A DNA stretch of 39,939 bases. It comes from Lachnospiraceae bacterium. Lineage in GTDB: Bacteria; Bacillota; Clostridia; Lachnospirales; Lachnospiraceae. Where the stretch lies: the NCBI GenBank assembly GCA_017437785.1, contig JAFRXH010000079.1, forward strand, positions 1 to 39,939. Direction: 5' to 3'. This document shows positions 15,657 through 24,086 of the stretch, in pieces. The notes below the pieces were generated by a model. The model had not been told where the DNA came from. It saw only the letters and a program-made list of their open reading frames with translations, and searched no databases. How positions within the stretch are numbered: the first letter of the stretch is position 1; every line of letters starts with the position of its first letter. The position numbers were made by a program, and so were the translations under genes.

Positions 15657-17886
15657 GCCGGATAGCAAAAGCGTTAACTACGGAAGGGATATCTTCGGCG
15701 GTATAGTCATAGCTCTGGTCTCGATACCCATATCCATGGGATATGCGCAGATAGCGGGCCTGCCTGCCATATACGGGCTTTACGGATCCGTATTCCCTAT
15801 AATCCTGTACGGCCTGCTTACCACTTCAAGACAGTTCGTGGTGGGTGTGGATGCAATGCCTGCAGTGATAGTGGGAAGCATGCTGTCGCAGGCCGGTATA
15901 GCTGCGATGTCTGCAGAGGCTCTGTTAACAGTCCCGTTTATAACCCTGCTCACGGCATTGTGGTTTCTTGTGCTTTATCTGCTGGGAGCAGGCAGAGTCG
16001 TAAAGTATATCTCCACCCCGGTGATGGGCGGTTTCATATCGGGCGTAGGCATGACCATCATACTGATGCAGATACCCAAGCTTTTCGGAGGAGATCCGGG
16101 GACAGGGGAAGTTATAAGTCTTCTTAATAATATCATCTCACAAAAGGACAGTTTCCATCCGCTTTCTTTTATACTGGGACTGGGGACGGTTATCATAATC
16201 CTTATCTGTAAAAAGTTCATTCCCAAAGTTCCTATGACGGTCATTATGATGGCGGCGGGAGCGCTGCTCCAGATAGTATTTCATCTGGACGGATACGGTG
16301 TTAAGCTTATGGCTTATGTTGAGCCGGGTGTTCCAAAGCCTGTTCTTCCGGGTTTGGGGTTTGACGGAAACGGTGCTTTTACATTTGTGCTGTCACAGAC
16401 AGAAGGGTTTTTTGCTAATCTTCCCGATCTGATCATACAGTCGCTGGGTATCGCAGCAGTCATAATGGCGCAGACACTTTTAGCCTCGGGCAATTATGCC
16501 AGGAAATACCGTGATGATCTGGATAATAATAAAGAGCTGCTGGCATACAGTGCAATGAACCTGGCCGGCGCTTTTTTCGGATGCTGTCCGATAAACGGGA
16601 GTGTATCAAGGAGCGGTATCGCCGATTCACAGGGCGTGCGTTCCCAGCTTATGTCTTTATCTGCCGGTCTGACTATGCTCCTTATCCTTTTATTCGGTAC
16701 ATCTTTCATACAGTATCTGCCGGTACCGGTCCTTACGGGGATCGTTATCACGGCGCTTATCGGCATACTTGAACTTAAGCTCGAGCGCAAGCTGTGGAAT
16801 ACGGGCAGGAATGAATGGCTGGTATTTATCATAGCCTTCTTAGGCGTTATGTTTTTCGGAACCCTCTACGGGATCATCATCGGCGTTGTGCTTTCCTTCG
16901 GAGAAACAGCTATACGGAGCGTTACTCCGCCCACCGCTTTTGTAGGGCGGATACCGGGGCATGGGAATTTTTATTCGCTTAAACGCAATTCTGCGGCCAG
17001 GCCAATAAAGAACACTTTGATATACCGTTTCAGCGGGAATCTCTTTTTTGCAAATATAGATAAGTTCTGCAATGATATCGAAAGCGCCATAAAAGAAGAT
17101 ACCCATCAGGTAGCCGTGGATGCACGCGGCATAGGAAGCATAGATGTTACGGCTGTTGAGAGACTGCTGGAGCTGTATAAAAATCTTCGTGAGAGAGGCA
17201 TACTCTTTTACTTAACGGAGCATGACGGATCCTTAAACGACCAGCTGCGGTCGCTGGGCGGTGAGATGCTTATAGAAGAAGGCGCGGTGAGGCGCACCAT
17301 CACACTGGCGCTAAGGGATGCCGGTCTGGAAAAGCCTTATAAACTGGAGGATGAAGACAGAAAAGCAGAGGCGGCAGCAGGCGCAGAACTTTGCGATGCC
17401 ACGAATGCAGAGGCAGCCGCAGAGCTTTGCGATGCTTCTAATGCAGTGGAGGCCACGGAAAGACTTTCCGAATTTGAATGGCTGTTTGGGATAGAAGCAG
17501 AGGAGAAGATGGAGCAGCTGGCCCGCGATACGGCTGATGAACTGGCCGGAGCTGCCGATAAAAAAGATGCGGAAGCAAGTGTTTTGGATGAAGAAGGCAT
17601 ACGTACATCGTGGGGACTATTGGGGCGTTTTGATGAAGACGAATTCTGGGATCTGCTGGAAGTGCGCCTGGAGGAGTTAAAAACAGAAGGAAAAATAAGT
17701 GCCGAAACAACGGAAAGGATAGAGAGACATATAGAAAGACGCCGCAGTTTCGGTAAGGAAAGATTAAGCCGTATAAATCCGGAGGCGATACGGCTTCTTA
17801 ACAAGCATGAAAAAGTCATAAGAAATTATATAAAAAGAAAACATCCAAAGGAGTATGAGAATTTTATCAAAAAGCACAAACCCTGA
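15643..17886 (+). CDS. SulP-family anion transporter with STAS domain and long C-terminal extension
   Basis: 747 residues from the ATG at 15643 (aggag 13 bases upstream); ATGs at 15595 and 15613 are possible alternatives. The SulP core is clear: YGRDIFGGIVIALVSIPISM, GYAQIAGLPAIYGLYGS, then about ten further membrane segments to about residue 430. A STAS domain at about 455-545 contains VAVDARGIGSIDVTAVERLL. Family members exchange sulfate, bicarbonate or other anions; the substrate is not readable. Unusual is a charged tail of about 170 residues after STAS with an ELCDATNA / ELCDASNA duplication, a helical segment, and the end IKRKHPKEYENFIKKHKP, which recurs as a remnant at 8311. The start overlaps the end of the TIR gene, implying co-expression. 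Confidence 0.88.
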   Translation: MILSEPDSKSVNYGRDIFGGIVIALVSIPISMGYAQIAGLPAIYGLYGSVFPIILYGLLTTSRQFVVGVDAMPAVIVGSMLSQAGIAAMSAEALLTVPFITLLTALWFLVLYLLGAGRVVKYISTPVMGGFISGVGMTIILMQIPKLFGGDPGTGEVISLLNNIISQKDSFHPLSFILGLGTVIIILICKKFIPKVPMTVIMMAAGALLQIVFHLDGYGVKLMAYVEPGVPKPVLPGLGFDGNGAFTFVLSQTEGFFANLPDLIIQSLGIAAVIMAQTLLASGNYARKYRDDLDNNKELLAYSAMNLAGAFFGCCPINGSVSRSGIADSQGVRSQLMSLSAGLTMLLILLFGTSFIQYLPVPVLTGIVITALIGILELKLERKLWNTGRNEWLVFIIAFLGVMFFGTLYGIIIGVVLSFGETAIRSVTPPTAFVGRIPGHGNFYSLKRNSAARPIKNTLIYRFSGNLFFANIDKFCNDIESAIKEDTHQVAVDARGIGSIDVTAVERLLELYKNLRERGILFYLTEHDGSLNDQLRSLGGEMLIEEGAVRRTITLALRDAGLEKPYKLEDEDRKAEAAAGAELCDATNAEAAAELCDASNAVEATERLSEFEWLFGIEAEEKMEQLARDTADELAGAADKKDAEASVLDEEGIRTSWGLLGRFDEDEFWDLLEVRLEELKTEGKISAETTERIERHIERRRSFGKERLSRINPEAIRLLNKHEKVIRNYIKRKHPKEYENFIKKHKP

Positions 17887-17896
17887 TCTATGCTTA

Positions 17897-17927
17897 TATT
17901 CACCGCAAAAATCTTATTTTGTGAATA
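17897..17927 (+). terminator. AT-rich hairpin after the SulP gene
   Basis: Stem tattca (17897-17902) plus caaaa pairing with ttttg plus tgaata (17922-17927), with a 3-base bulge. No T run follows, so termination is uncertain. Confidence 0.35.
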
Positions 17928-17952
17928 AACAGTGAAATCAGGGCCTTTAAGC

Positions 17953-17980
17953 TTGTCTTTTCCGCAGACGGGTATATAAT
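17953..17980 (+). promoter_or_regulatory. Promoter of the MMPL-GLUG operon
   Basis: TTGTCT (17953-17958), 16-bp spacer, TATAAT (17975-17980), about 55 bases before the ATG at 18035. Confidence 0.6.
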
Positions 17981-18034
17981 AGGAGTTTCTGGACGACGAG
18001 GCATAACAGACAACAGGGAGAAGGCGATAATTTA

Positions 18035-20527
18035 ATGAAAGAAAATGAATTGAATATGGAGGAGAAGCCGTCAGCGATGGTCAGAGTGGCAACATTCATC
18101 GTGGACCGGCGGAACCTCTTTTTTCTATTGTTCGGAATAGCGATAATCTTTTGTCTTATAGCGGCTAACTGGGTAAAAGTCGAAAATGCCCTGTCTGCAT
18201 ATCTGCCGAAAACTTCGGAAACAGCACAGGGACTTGACCGCATGGAAGAACAGTTCATCACATACGGCAGCGCCCGCGTGATGGTGATGAATATCGGTTA
18301 CGACGAAGCAAAGAAGATAGCGGATGAAATAGATGCGCGAGATGATGTCTATATGATAGCATTTGATAATACATCTTCCCACTTCAATAATTTCTCCGCG
18401 CTATATGATATAACCTTTGCATATCCGGAAGACGACCCTGCAGCACTTGATTCGCTCGATCAGATAAAGCAGCTGCTTGAGGGATACGATCTGTATGTAT
18501 CCACATCGATGGGAAATGCGGCAGCAGAACAGATACAGTCCGAGATGCAGGTTGTAAGCTTGATAGTGGCTGTGATCGTAGTAAGTGTTCTTATCTTTAC
18601 TTCCCAGACTTATGCGGAGGTACCGGTGCTGATACTTACCTTTGGTGCATCGGCGCTTTTGGCATCGGGTACGAATTTCTTACTGGGAACTATATCTTTC
18701 GTATCTGATTCCGTGACGATAGTGCTGCAGCTGGCACTGTCGATAGACTATGCGGTAATCTTCTGCAACAGATACAAGGAAGAGCATCAGCGCCTTGATA
18801 TACGTGAGGCTGATATTGTGGCGCTTTCAAAATCCATTCCCGAGATATCATCATCTTCACTTACAACCATAGGCGGTCTGATAGCCATGCTGTTTATGCA
18901 GTTTGGCATAGGTAAGGATATGGCGATATGCCTGATAAAGGCTATAGCGTTTTCGCTGCTTTCCGTGTTCCTGCTGATGCCGGGACTTATAATGCTTTTT
19001 GGAAAGGCAATGGATAAGACAAGACACAGAAGCTTCGTGCCTAAGATCCCTTTTGTGGGCAGGCTGGATTATCACACCAGACATGTGGTCCCCATCCTTT
19101 TCCTTATAGTAATGATAGGTGCGATGATACTGTCCAATAAAACGCCCTATGTTTACGGATACTCAAAGATAGAGACGCCGGTTAAGAATGATACCCAGAT
19201 AGCAAACGAGATGATGAGCGAAAGCTTCGGTGAGAGCAACTTTGTAGCGCTGATAATCCCTGCGGGTGATTATGAAAAAGAAAAGAAACTGCTTAGTGAG
19301 CTTGAGAAAAGACCGGAGGTCGATCATTGTCAGGGTCTTTCAAATACCGAAGCGATGAACGGATACATGCTTACCGATAAGCTTACAGCCAGACAGCTGT
19401 CGGAACTGCTGGATCTTGATTATGAAGTAGCACAGCTTCTGTATATGGCTTATGCGGTAGATGACGAAAATTATGCAAAGCTGATCAACGGCCGCAGTTC
19501 ATATACGGTACCCCTTATCGATATGATAATGTTCCTCTACGACGAGGTGGAAGAGGGATATGTAACGCTTGATGATGAAATGTACGAAACACTCTGTGAT
19601 GCCCACTCAAAGATGCAGATGGCGAAGGACCAGCTGCAGGGAAAGGATTACAGCAGGGCGCTGGTCTATCTCACACTGCCTCAGGAAGGTGAAGATACTT
19701 TTGCTTTCCTGGACGAGATGCATGAGATAGCCGGAAAGTATTATGGTGATGATGTACTGGTAGCCGGTGAAGCCACCAGCCAGTACGATCTTAAGAAGAC
19801 CTTTGACCGCGATAATACGGTAGTAAACGTGGTGAGCATACTGGCAGTGCTGGCCGTACTGCTCTTTACTTTTATGAGCGCGGGCATGCCCGTTCTTCTG
19901 ATAGCCGTTATAGAGGGAGCCATATGGATGAACTTTGCTTTTCCCGCACTGCAGGAAAAAAACATATTCTTCCTGGGATATCTGATAGTCTCTTCCATAC
20001 AGATGGGTGCGAATATCGATTACGCCATCGTTATCGCGGGACGTTTCATGGAGATAAAAGATTCCATGTCTAAGAAAGAAGCGATGATAGAGACGCTTAA
20101 TTTTGCTTTTCCTACTATAATAACCAGCGGTTCGATGATGGCCCTGGCAGGCTTCTTTATAGGACAGCTTTCTTCCGACGGTGCCATCTGCGGTATAGGG
20201 CAGTGCCTGGCAAGAGGTACGGTGATATCCATCTTCCTGGTAATGTTCGTACTGCCGCAGATACTGCTGATAGGTGAGAAGGTGATAGAGCACACAAGCT
20301 TTAAGGTATCCATACCTCTTAAGCTCGATCACGGCATGGGCTTAGTCAGAGTGGACGGTCTGGTGCAGGGTGCGGTTAACGGCGTGGTTATCGGTGAGAT
20401 GCATGCGCTGGTAAGAGGTGAAGTAAATGCAATAGTACGTATGGGAAAGATAAGCCCCGCAGACGAGAGTGACATACCGCCCGAGGAACTGATAGAACAG
20501 AAAACAACAGAAGGGGGTGCAGAATGA
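18035..20527 (+). CDS. MMPL/RND-family exporter
   Basis: 830 residues; gggagaagg about ten bases before ATG. Duplicated RND layout: TM1 (about 29-48), extracytoplasmic loop of about 120 residues, a five-TM bundle (about 170-325, with IDYAVIFCNRYKEE typical of the MMPL GxxxDY region), TM7 (about 348-365), a second large loop (365-590), and a second TM bundle (590-760) with the matching ANIDYAIVIAGRFME. Such proteins use the proton gradient to move lipids, peptides or other hydrophobic compounds. The short C-terminal tail is amphipathic (VNGVVIGEMHALVRGEVNAIV). The stop overlaps the ATG of the following secreted GLUG protein, suggesting that the two form one machine or a transporter and its partner. 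Confidence 0.9.
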   Translation: MKENELNMEEKPSAMVRVATFIVDRRNLFFLLFGIAIIFCLIAANWVKVENALSAYLPKTSETAQGLDRMEEQFITYGSARVMVMNIGYDEAKKIADEIDARDDVYMIAFDNTSSHFNNFSALYDITFAYPEDDPAALDSLDQIKQLLEGYDLYVSTSMGNAAAEQIQSEMQVVSLIVAVIVVSVLIFTSQTYAEVPVLILTFGASALLASGTNFLLGTISFVSDSVTIVLQLALSIDYAVIFCNRYKEEHQRLDIREADIVALSKSIPEISSSSLTTIGGLIAMLFMQFGIGKDMAICLIKAIAFSLLSVFLLMPGLIMLFGKAMDKTRHRSFVPKIPFVGRLDYHTRHVVPILFLIVMIGAMILSNKTPYVYGYSKIETPVKNDTQIANEMMSESFGESNFVALIIPAGDYEKEKKLLSELEKRPEVDHCQGLSNTEAMNGYMLTDKLTARQLSELLDLDYEVAQLLYMAYAVDDENYAKLINGRSSYTVPLIDMIMFLYDEVEEGYVTLDDEMYETLCDAHSKMQMAKDQLQGKDYSRALVYLTLPQEGEDTFAFLDEMHEIAGKYYGDDVLVAGEATSQYDLKKTFDRDNTVVNVVSILAVLAVLLFTFMSAGMPVLLIAVIEGAIWMNFAFPALQEKNIFFLGYLIVSSIQMGANIDYAIVIAGRFMEIKDSMSKKEAMIETLNFAFPTIITSGSMMALAGFFIGQLSSDGAICGIGQCLARGTVISIFLVMFVLPQILLIGEKVIEHTSFKVSIPLKLDHGMGLVRVDGLVQGAVNGVVIGEMHALVRGEVNAIVRMGKISPADESDIPPEELIEQKTTEGGAE

Positions 20528-23500
20528 TGAAAAGATTTATAAGTACTTTACTTAGCATATGCCTGGTATTAAACTGCATGTCCCCTGTTAAGCTTTATGC
20601 TGCCGGAGACAGCGTATATGCAGACGGTGATGACAGCAAAACAGCTGTGCAGACGCAGAGGATACGCATAGAGATAAAGACTGCAGAGGATCTTTGCACA
20701 CTGGCGCAAAACTGTCATGAGGATACATATTCATCCGATAAGGATGTATACCTTATGAATGATATATCACTCTCAGAAAGTGATTTTACATCGATACCGA
20801 TATTTAACGGACGCTTCTATGCGCAGGGACATGTTATCAGTTCGTATAATTACGGGGGTGACGGTTATGTGACAGGCTTCTTCCGTTATCTTGAAAAAGA
20901 TGCTATAGTGCGTGATCTGACGTTAGCCGGAATGATAGAAGCCAAAGGTCAGGAGCAGATCACCGGAGGGATAGTAGGTGTAAACGCCGGAAGCGTGGAG
21001 AACTGCAGATTTAGCGGAAGGATCAGCGGGCGCAGTGAATGCGGCGGCATAGCCGGGATAAACGAAGCAGACGGAAATTTATTGGACTGTATCAATGAAG
21101 GAGAGATATTCGCATATTATTACACCGGCGGTATATGCGGAAAGAACTTTGGTCTGGTATACGGCTGCAAGAATATCGGTAATCTCAACAACAGTACGGA
21201 ATGGGTGGAAGAAGACGATGCCATGAGCGGAGAATTCCTGACATCCTTTACCGAAAGCGATGCACCCGAGAGCAGGGCAAGGACGGGCGTTGATACCGGC
21301 GGGATAGCAGGTTATTCAAGAGGCGCGCTGATAAACTGTTCAAACGAAGGTGTAGTGGGTTATGAGCATACCGGATATAATACCGGTGGGATCGTGGGCA
21401 GGCAATCCGGCAGTGTTACGGGATGCATAAACAGGGGAACGGTACTTGGGCGTAAGGATATAGGCGGTATAGCCGGACAGATGGAGCCTTATATAGAGCT
21501 TACCGATTCGGATACGGTATCGGATGAGGTGCATGTACTGCATGATATGGTGTCCGATTTATTGGACATGATGGATGGTGAGAACGATCAGGTACATAAC
21601 GACCTTGTAAATCTGCAGGCGCAGGCAGAGCGTGTGAGCGATACAGGTAACGAAATGGCCGGGCAGGCTGCCGGTTATGTAAATGCAAACCTTGATGTGG
21701 TGAATGATGCAGGCAGACGGCTTTCTTATGTTATGGAGCAGATGCCGTCTGTTACAGGCAATGTGGATATAGCAGCCGAAGATCTTAAAGATATGGTCAG
21801 CAAGATCAGAAAGGCCAATGATGATCTGTATATCTACGGATACTTAAGTGAAGAAGAAAAAAACAAAGCGGATGAGCTTTTAAACGAACTCGAAGAGTAT
21901 GCTGAGGAGTTAGAAAAACTGCAGAAACCTTCGAAACATGCTACGGCAGGTTTTTATGTACATTCGGTCATCACACAGACAGTGGAGGAAGAGCTCCCGC
22001 CGGATCCTTCCGTAAGTGAAGATGAAGTGAGCGGCAATGAAGTAAGACAGACCGTCATAGAGACTCCCGTACCTTCATATATAAAGAACGGTGATTCCTG
22101 GGATGAGATAAGCGATATGCAGGATAACTACTTCATGCTTAAGGAAGGTTCGGAGTATAAGATAAACGGGGAATGTATCGTAACTCCGGTCAAGAATGGC
22201 GCATCTATTACGATAAGCGGAAATTCATACAGCGGAGTAAAGGTAAAGGATCTGAACGGAGACGGTAAGGCAGACAAGGAAGGCTACTACCGCGTGTCTA
22301 CAAAGAATGCCGAGGATGTAATGAGACAGGCTCAGATCATGGCAGGCACAACATCCGATATAGCCAAGCTTTTAGTACTGTTTGCGCCTTATATGGATGA
22401 AGCGGTAACTGCGACCAATGCGGATATAAAGGAAGCCATGGACTGTCTTGAGAATGCCGGTGAAGCTGCAGGCGTGGCGCAGAGCTCTTTAGAGGCCATA
22501 AATGCTTATTTGAATGCACAGTCGGATCTGCAGATGGTGAAGGTCGAGCAGCAGTGGAATGATAACATGGATGAGATACACAGGCAGTTAGACGCCATGA
22601 GCGGGACCATGTCACAGCTGGGAGATCACAGTATGGAATATTCCACCGAAGTAAACGATCAGCTGCACAGGATCAACGACCAGATAAACAAAATCTACAA
22701 TATGATAGAACAGGATCTTAAGGATCTGACCGGAGAAGACAGGGGCTTTATCTATGCGGATATATCCGACAGCGATCTGGAAAACATCACTATGGGGAAA
22801 GTGAGCGGAAGCAGCAATTACGGTAATATACGCGGCGATATCAATATAGGCGGCATCGCCGGATCGATGGCCATCGATGAAGAGGATCCCGAAGACAATG
22901 CAGCCGGAAGCGCGAAGGTAAATATAAACGGAAGATACACGACGCAGAATGTGATAAGTGCCTGTATAAACCGCGGCTACATTACCGCAAAGAATGACGG
23001 TGCCGGCGGTATAGCGGGCTTTATGAAGAGCGGTGTTGCATCACATTGCTGCGGCTACGGTTTTGTTGAGAGCAGGGAAGGCAATTATGTAGGCGGTATA
23101 GCCGGGCAGTCGCTGGCAATAATCCGTGATGCATATGTGCTGTGTTCTTTATCGGGAAAGAGTTACGTGGGCGGTGTAGCCGGAGGCGGGACCACGATCA
23201 CCGGATGTTATGCCATGCCTATGGTACAGGAGTATGAAAGCCGCTGCGGCGCTATTGCGGGAAAGATAGATATCGACGACGAAACGGGAGAACTTAAGCT
23301 TGATAAATTATCCGATAATCATTATGTGAGCGATGAGCTTTATGGCATAGACCAGATAAGCTACAGGGACAGTGCCGAAAAGATGAGCTACGAGGATCTG
23401 CTTACGGCAGATGGCATTCCTGCGGAGTTTAGGAATCTTACAGTAACATTCCGTATCGAAGATCATTACCTGAGTACGCAAAAGGTAAAATACGGTGATG

Positions 23501-24078
23501 ATATATCGGTGCTTCAGTATCCGCTGGCGCCTGTAAAAGAAGGCTGCTATGTAAGCTGGCAGGAGCCTGAGGATAAAAAGATACTGGGAAACATGGTCAT
23601 CACTGCAGAGTATGAGGACAGCGTGCAGCTGCTTGAAAGCGGAAATACGGATGTAAACAGCGGAAAGAGTCTGGCGCTGATAGACCGGAGCTTTGACGAT
23701 AAGGCAGTACTTGAAGCAAAAGAAGTAACAGAGCCCGGATTTGCAAAGCAGGGATACAAAAGCAGTGTGATATATCAGGTAAAAATATCGGACAGTGATA
23801 TCGCATCGGAAGAAGAGATAGCGCTCAGGCTATATAATCCTTACGACAGCGATAAGATAGAACTGTGGGGATATAAGGATAACAAATGGCAGAAACAGGA
23901 TATGCTGATAAGAGGCTCTTATGTGCAGACCAATATGAAAGGCAGCGCCGGCATATACTGCATAGCGCTGCCCGAAGTAAACTATGATCTTATCGTGAAA
24001 GCTGCTGCCGGTGTGACAGTGGTGGTGCTTGCGGTGATACTGCTTGCGATCATCGCTAAAGGCCGTAAAAAGCGTTAA
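20524..24078 (+). CDS. Secreted, C-terminally anchored GLUG-repeat / coiled-coil protein
   Basis: 1184 residues, ATGA overlap with the exporter gene and a gggggtg site. Signal peptide at 1-27 (KRFISTLLSICLVLNCMSP...YAA). Two sets of GLUG-type repeats, with units like TGGIVGVNAGSVENC, GGIAGINE and GGIAGQ: about 140-320 and 763-916. Between them lie two long alpha-helical stretches (about 333-463 and 600-740) with heptad-like spacing, and a DLNGDGKAD calcium-loop-like motif at about 575. A further beta-rich domain precedes a single TM (about 1160-1178) and a basic GRKKR end, so the chain is anchored to the membrane and faces outward. GLUG repeats occur in adhesins and surface proteins. No LPXTG sorting motif is present. 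Role unknown; coupling to the MMPL exporter is the main clue. Confidence 0.85.
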   Translation: MMKRFISTLLSICLVLNCMSPVKLYAAGDSVYADGDDSKTAVQTQRIRIEIKTAEDLCTLAQNCHEDTYSSDKDVYLMNDISLSESDFTSIPIFNGRFYAQGHVISSYNYGGDGYVTGFFRYLEKDAIVRDLTLAGMIEAKGQEQITGGIVGVNAGSVENCRFSGRISGRSECGGIAGINEADGNLLDCINEGEIFAYYYTGGICGKNFGLVYGCKNIGNLNNSTEWVEEDDAMSGEFLTSFTESDAPESRARTGVDTGGIAGYSRGALINCSNEGVVGYEHTGYNTGGIVGRQSGSVTGCINRGTVLGRKDIGGIAGQMEPYIELTDSDTVSDEVHVLHDMVSDLLDMMDGENDQVHNDLVNLQAQAERVSDTGNEMAGQAAGYVNANLDVVNDAGRRLSYVMEQMPSVTGNVDIAAEDLKDMVSKIRKANDDLYIYGYLSEEEKNKADELLNELEEYAEELEKLQKPSKHATAGFYVHSVITQTVEEELPPDPSVSEDEVSGNEVRQTVIETPVPSYIKNGDSWDEISDMQDNYFMLKEGSEYKINGECIVTPVKNGASITISGNSYSGVKVKDLNGDGKADKEGYYRVSTKNAEDVMRQAQIMAGTTSDIAKLLVLFAPYMDEAVTATNADIKEAMDCLENAGEAAGVAQSSLEAINAYLNAQSDLQMVKVEQQWNDNMDEIHRQLDAMSGTMSQLGDHSMEYSTEVNDQLHRINDQINKIYNMIEQDLKDLTGEDRGFIYADISDSDLENITMGKVSGSSNYGNIRGDINIGGIAGSMAIDEEDPEDNAAGSAKVNINGRYTTQNVISACINRGYITAKNDGAGGIAGFMKSGVASHCCGYGFVESREGNYVGGIAGQSLAIIRDAYVLCSLSGKSYVGGVAGGGTTITGCYAMPMVQEYESRCGAIAGKIDIDDETGELKLDKLSDNHYVSDELYGIDQISYRDSAEKMSYEDLLTADGIPAEFRNLTVTFRIEDHYLSTQKVKYGDDISVLQYPLAPVKEGCYVSWQEPEDKKILGNMVITAEYEDSVQLLESGNTDVNSGKSLALIDRSFDDKAVLEAKEVTEPGFAKQGYKSSVIYQVKISDSDIASEEEIALRLYNPYDSDKIELWGYKDNKWQKQDMLIRGSYVQTNMKGSAGIYCIALPEVNYDLIVKAAAGVTVVVLAVILLAIIAKGRKKR

Positions 24079-24086
24079 TGACTGTT

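Noticed and set aside
24079-24086. Bidirectional terminator between the GLUG and MCP-fusion genes
   Set aside because: Only 8 bp separate the two stop codons and no hairpin is visible there.
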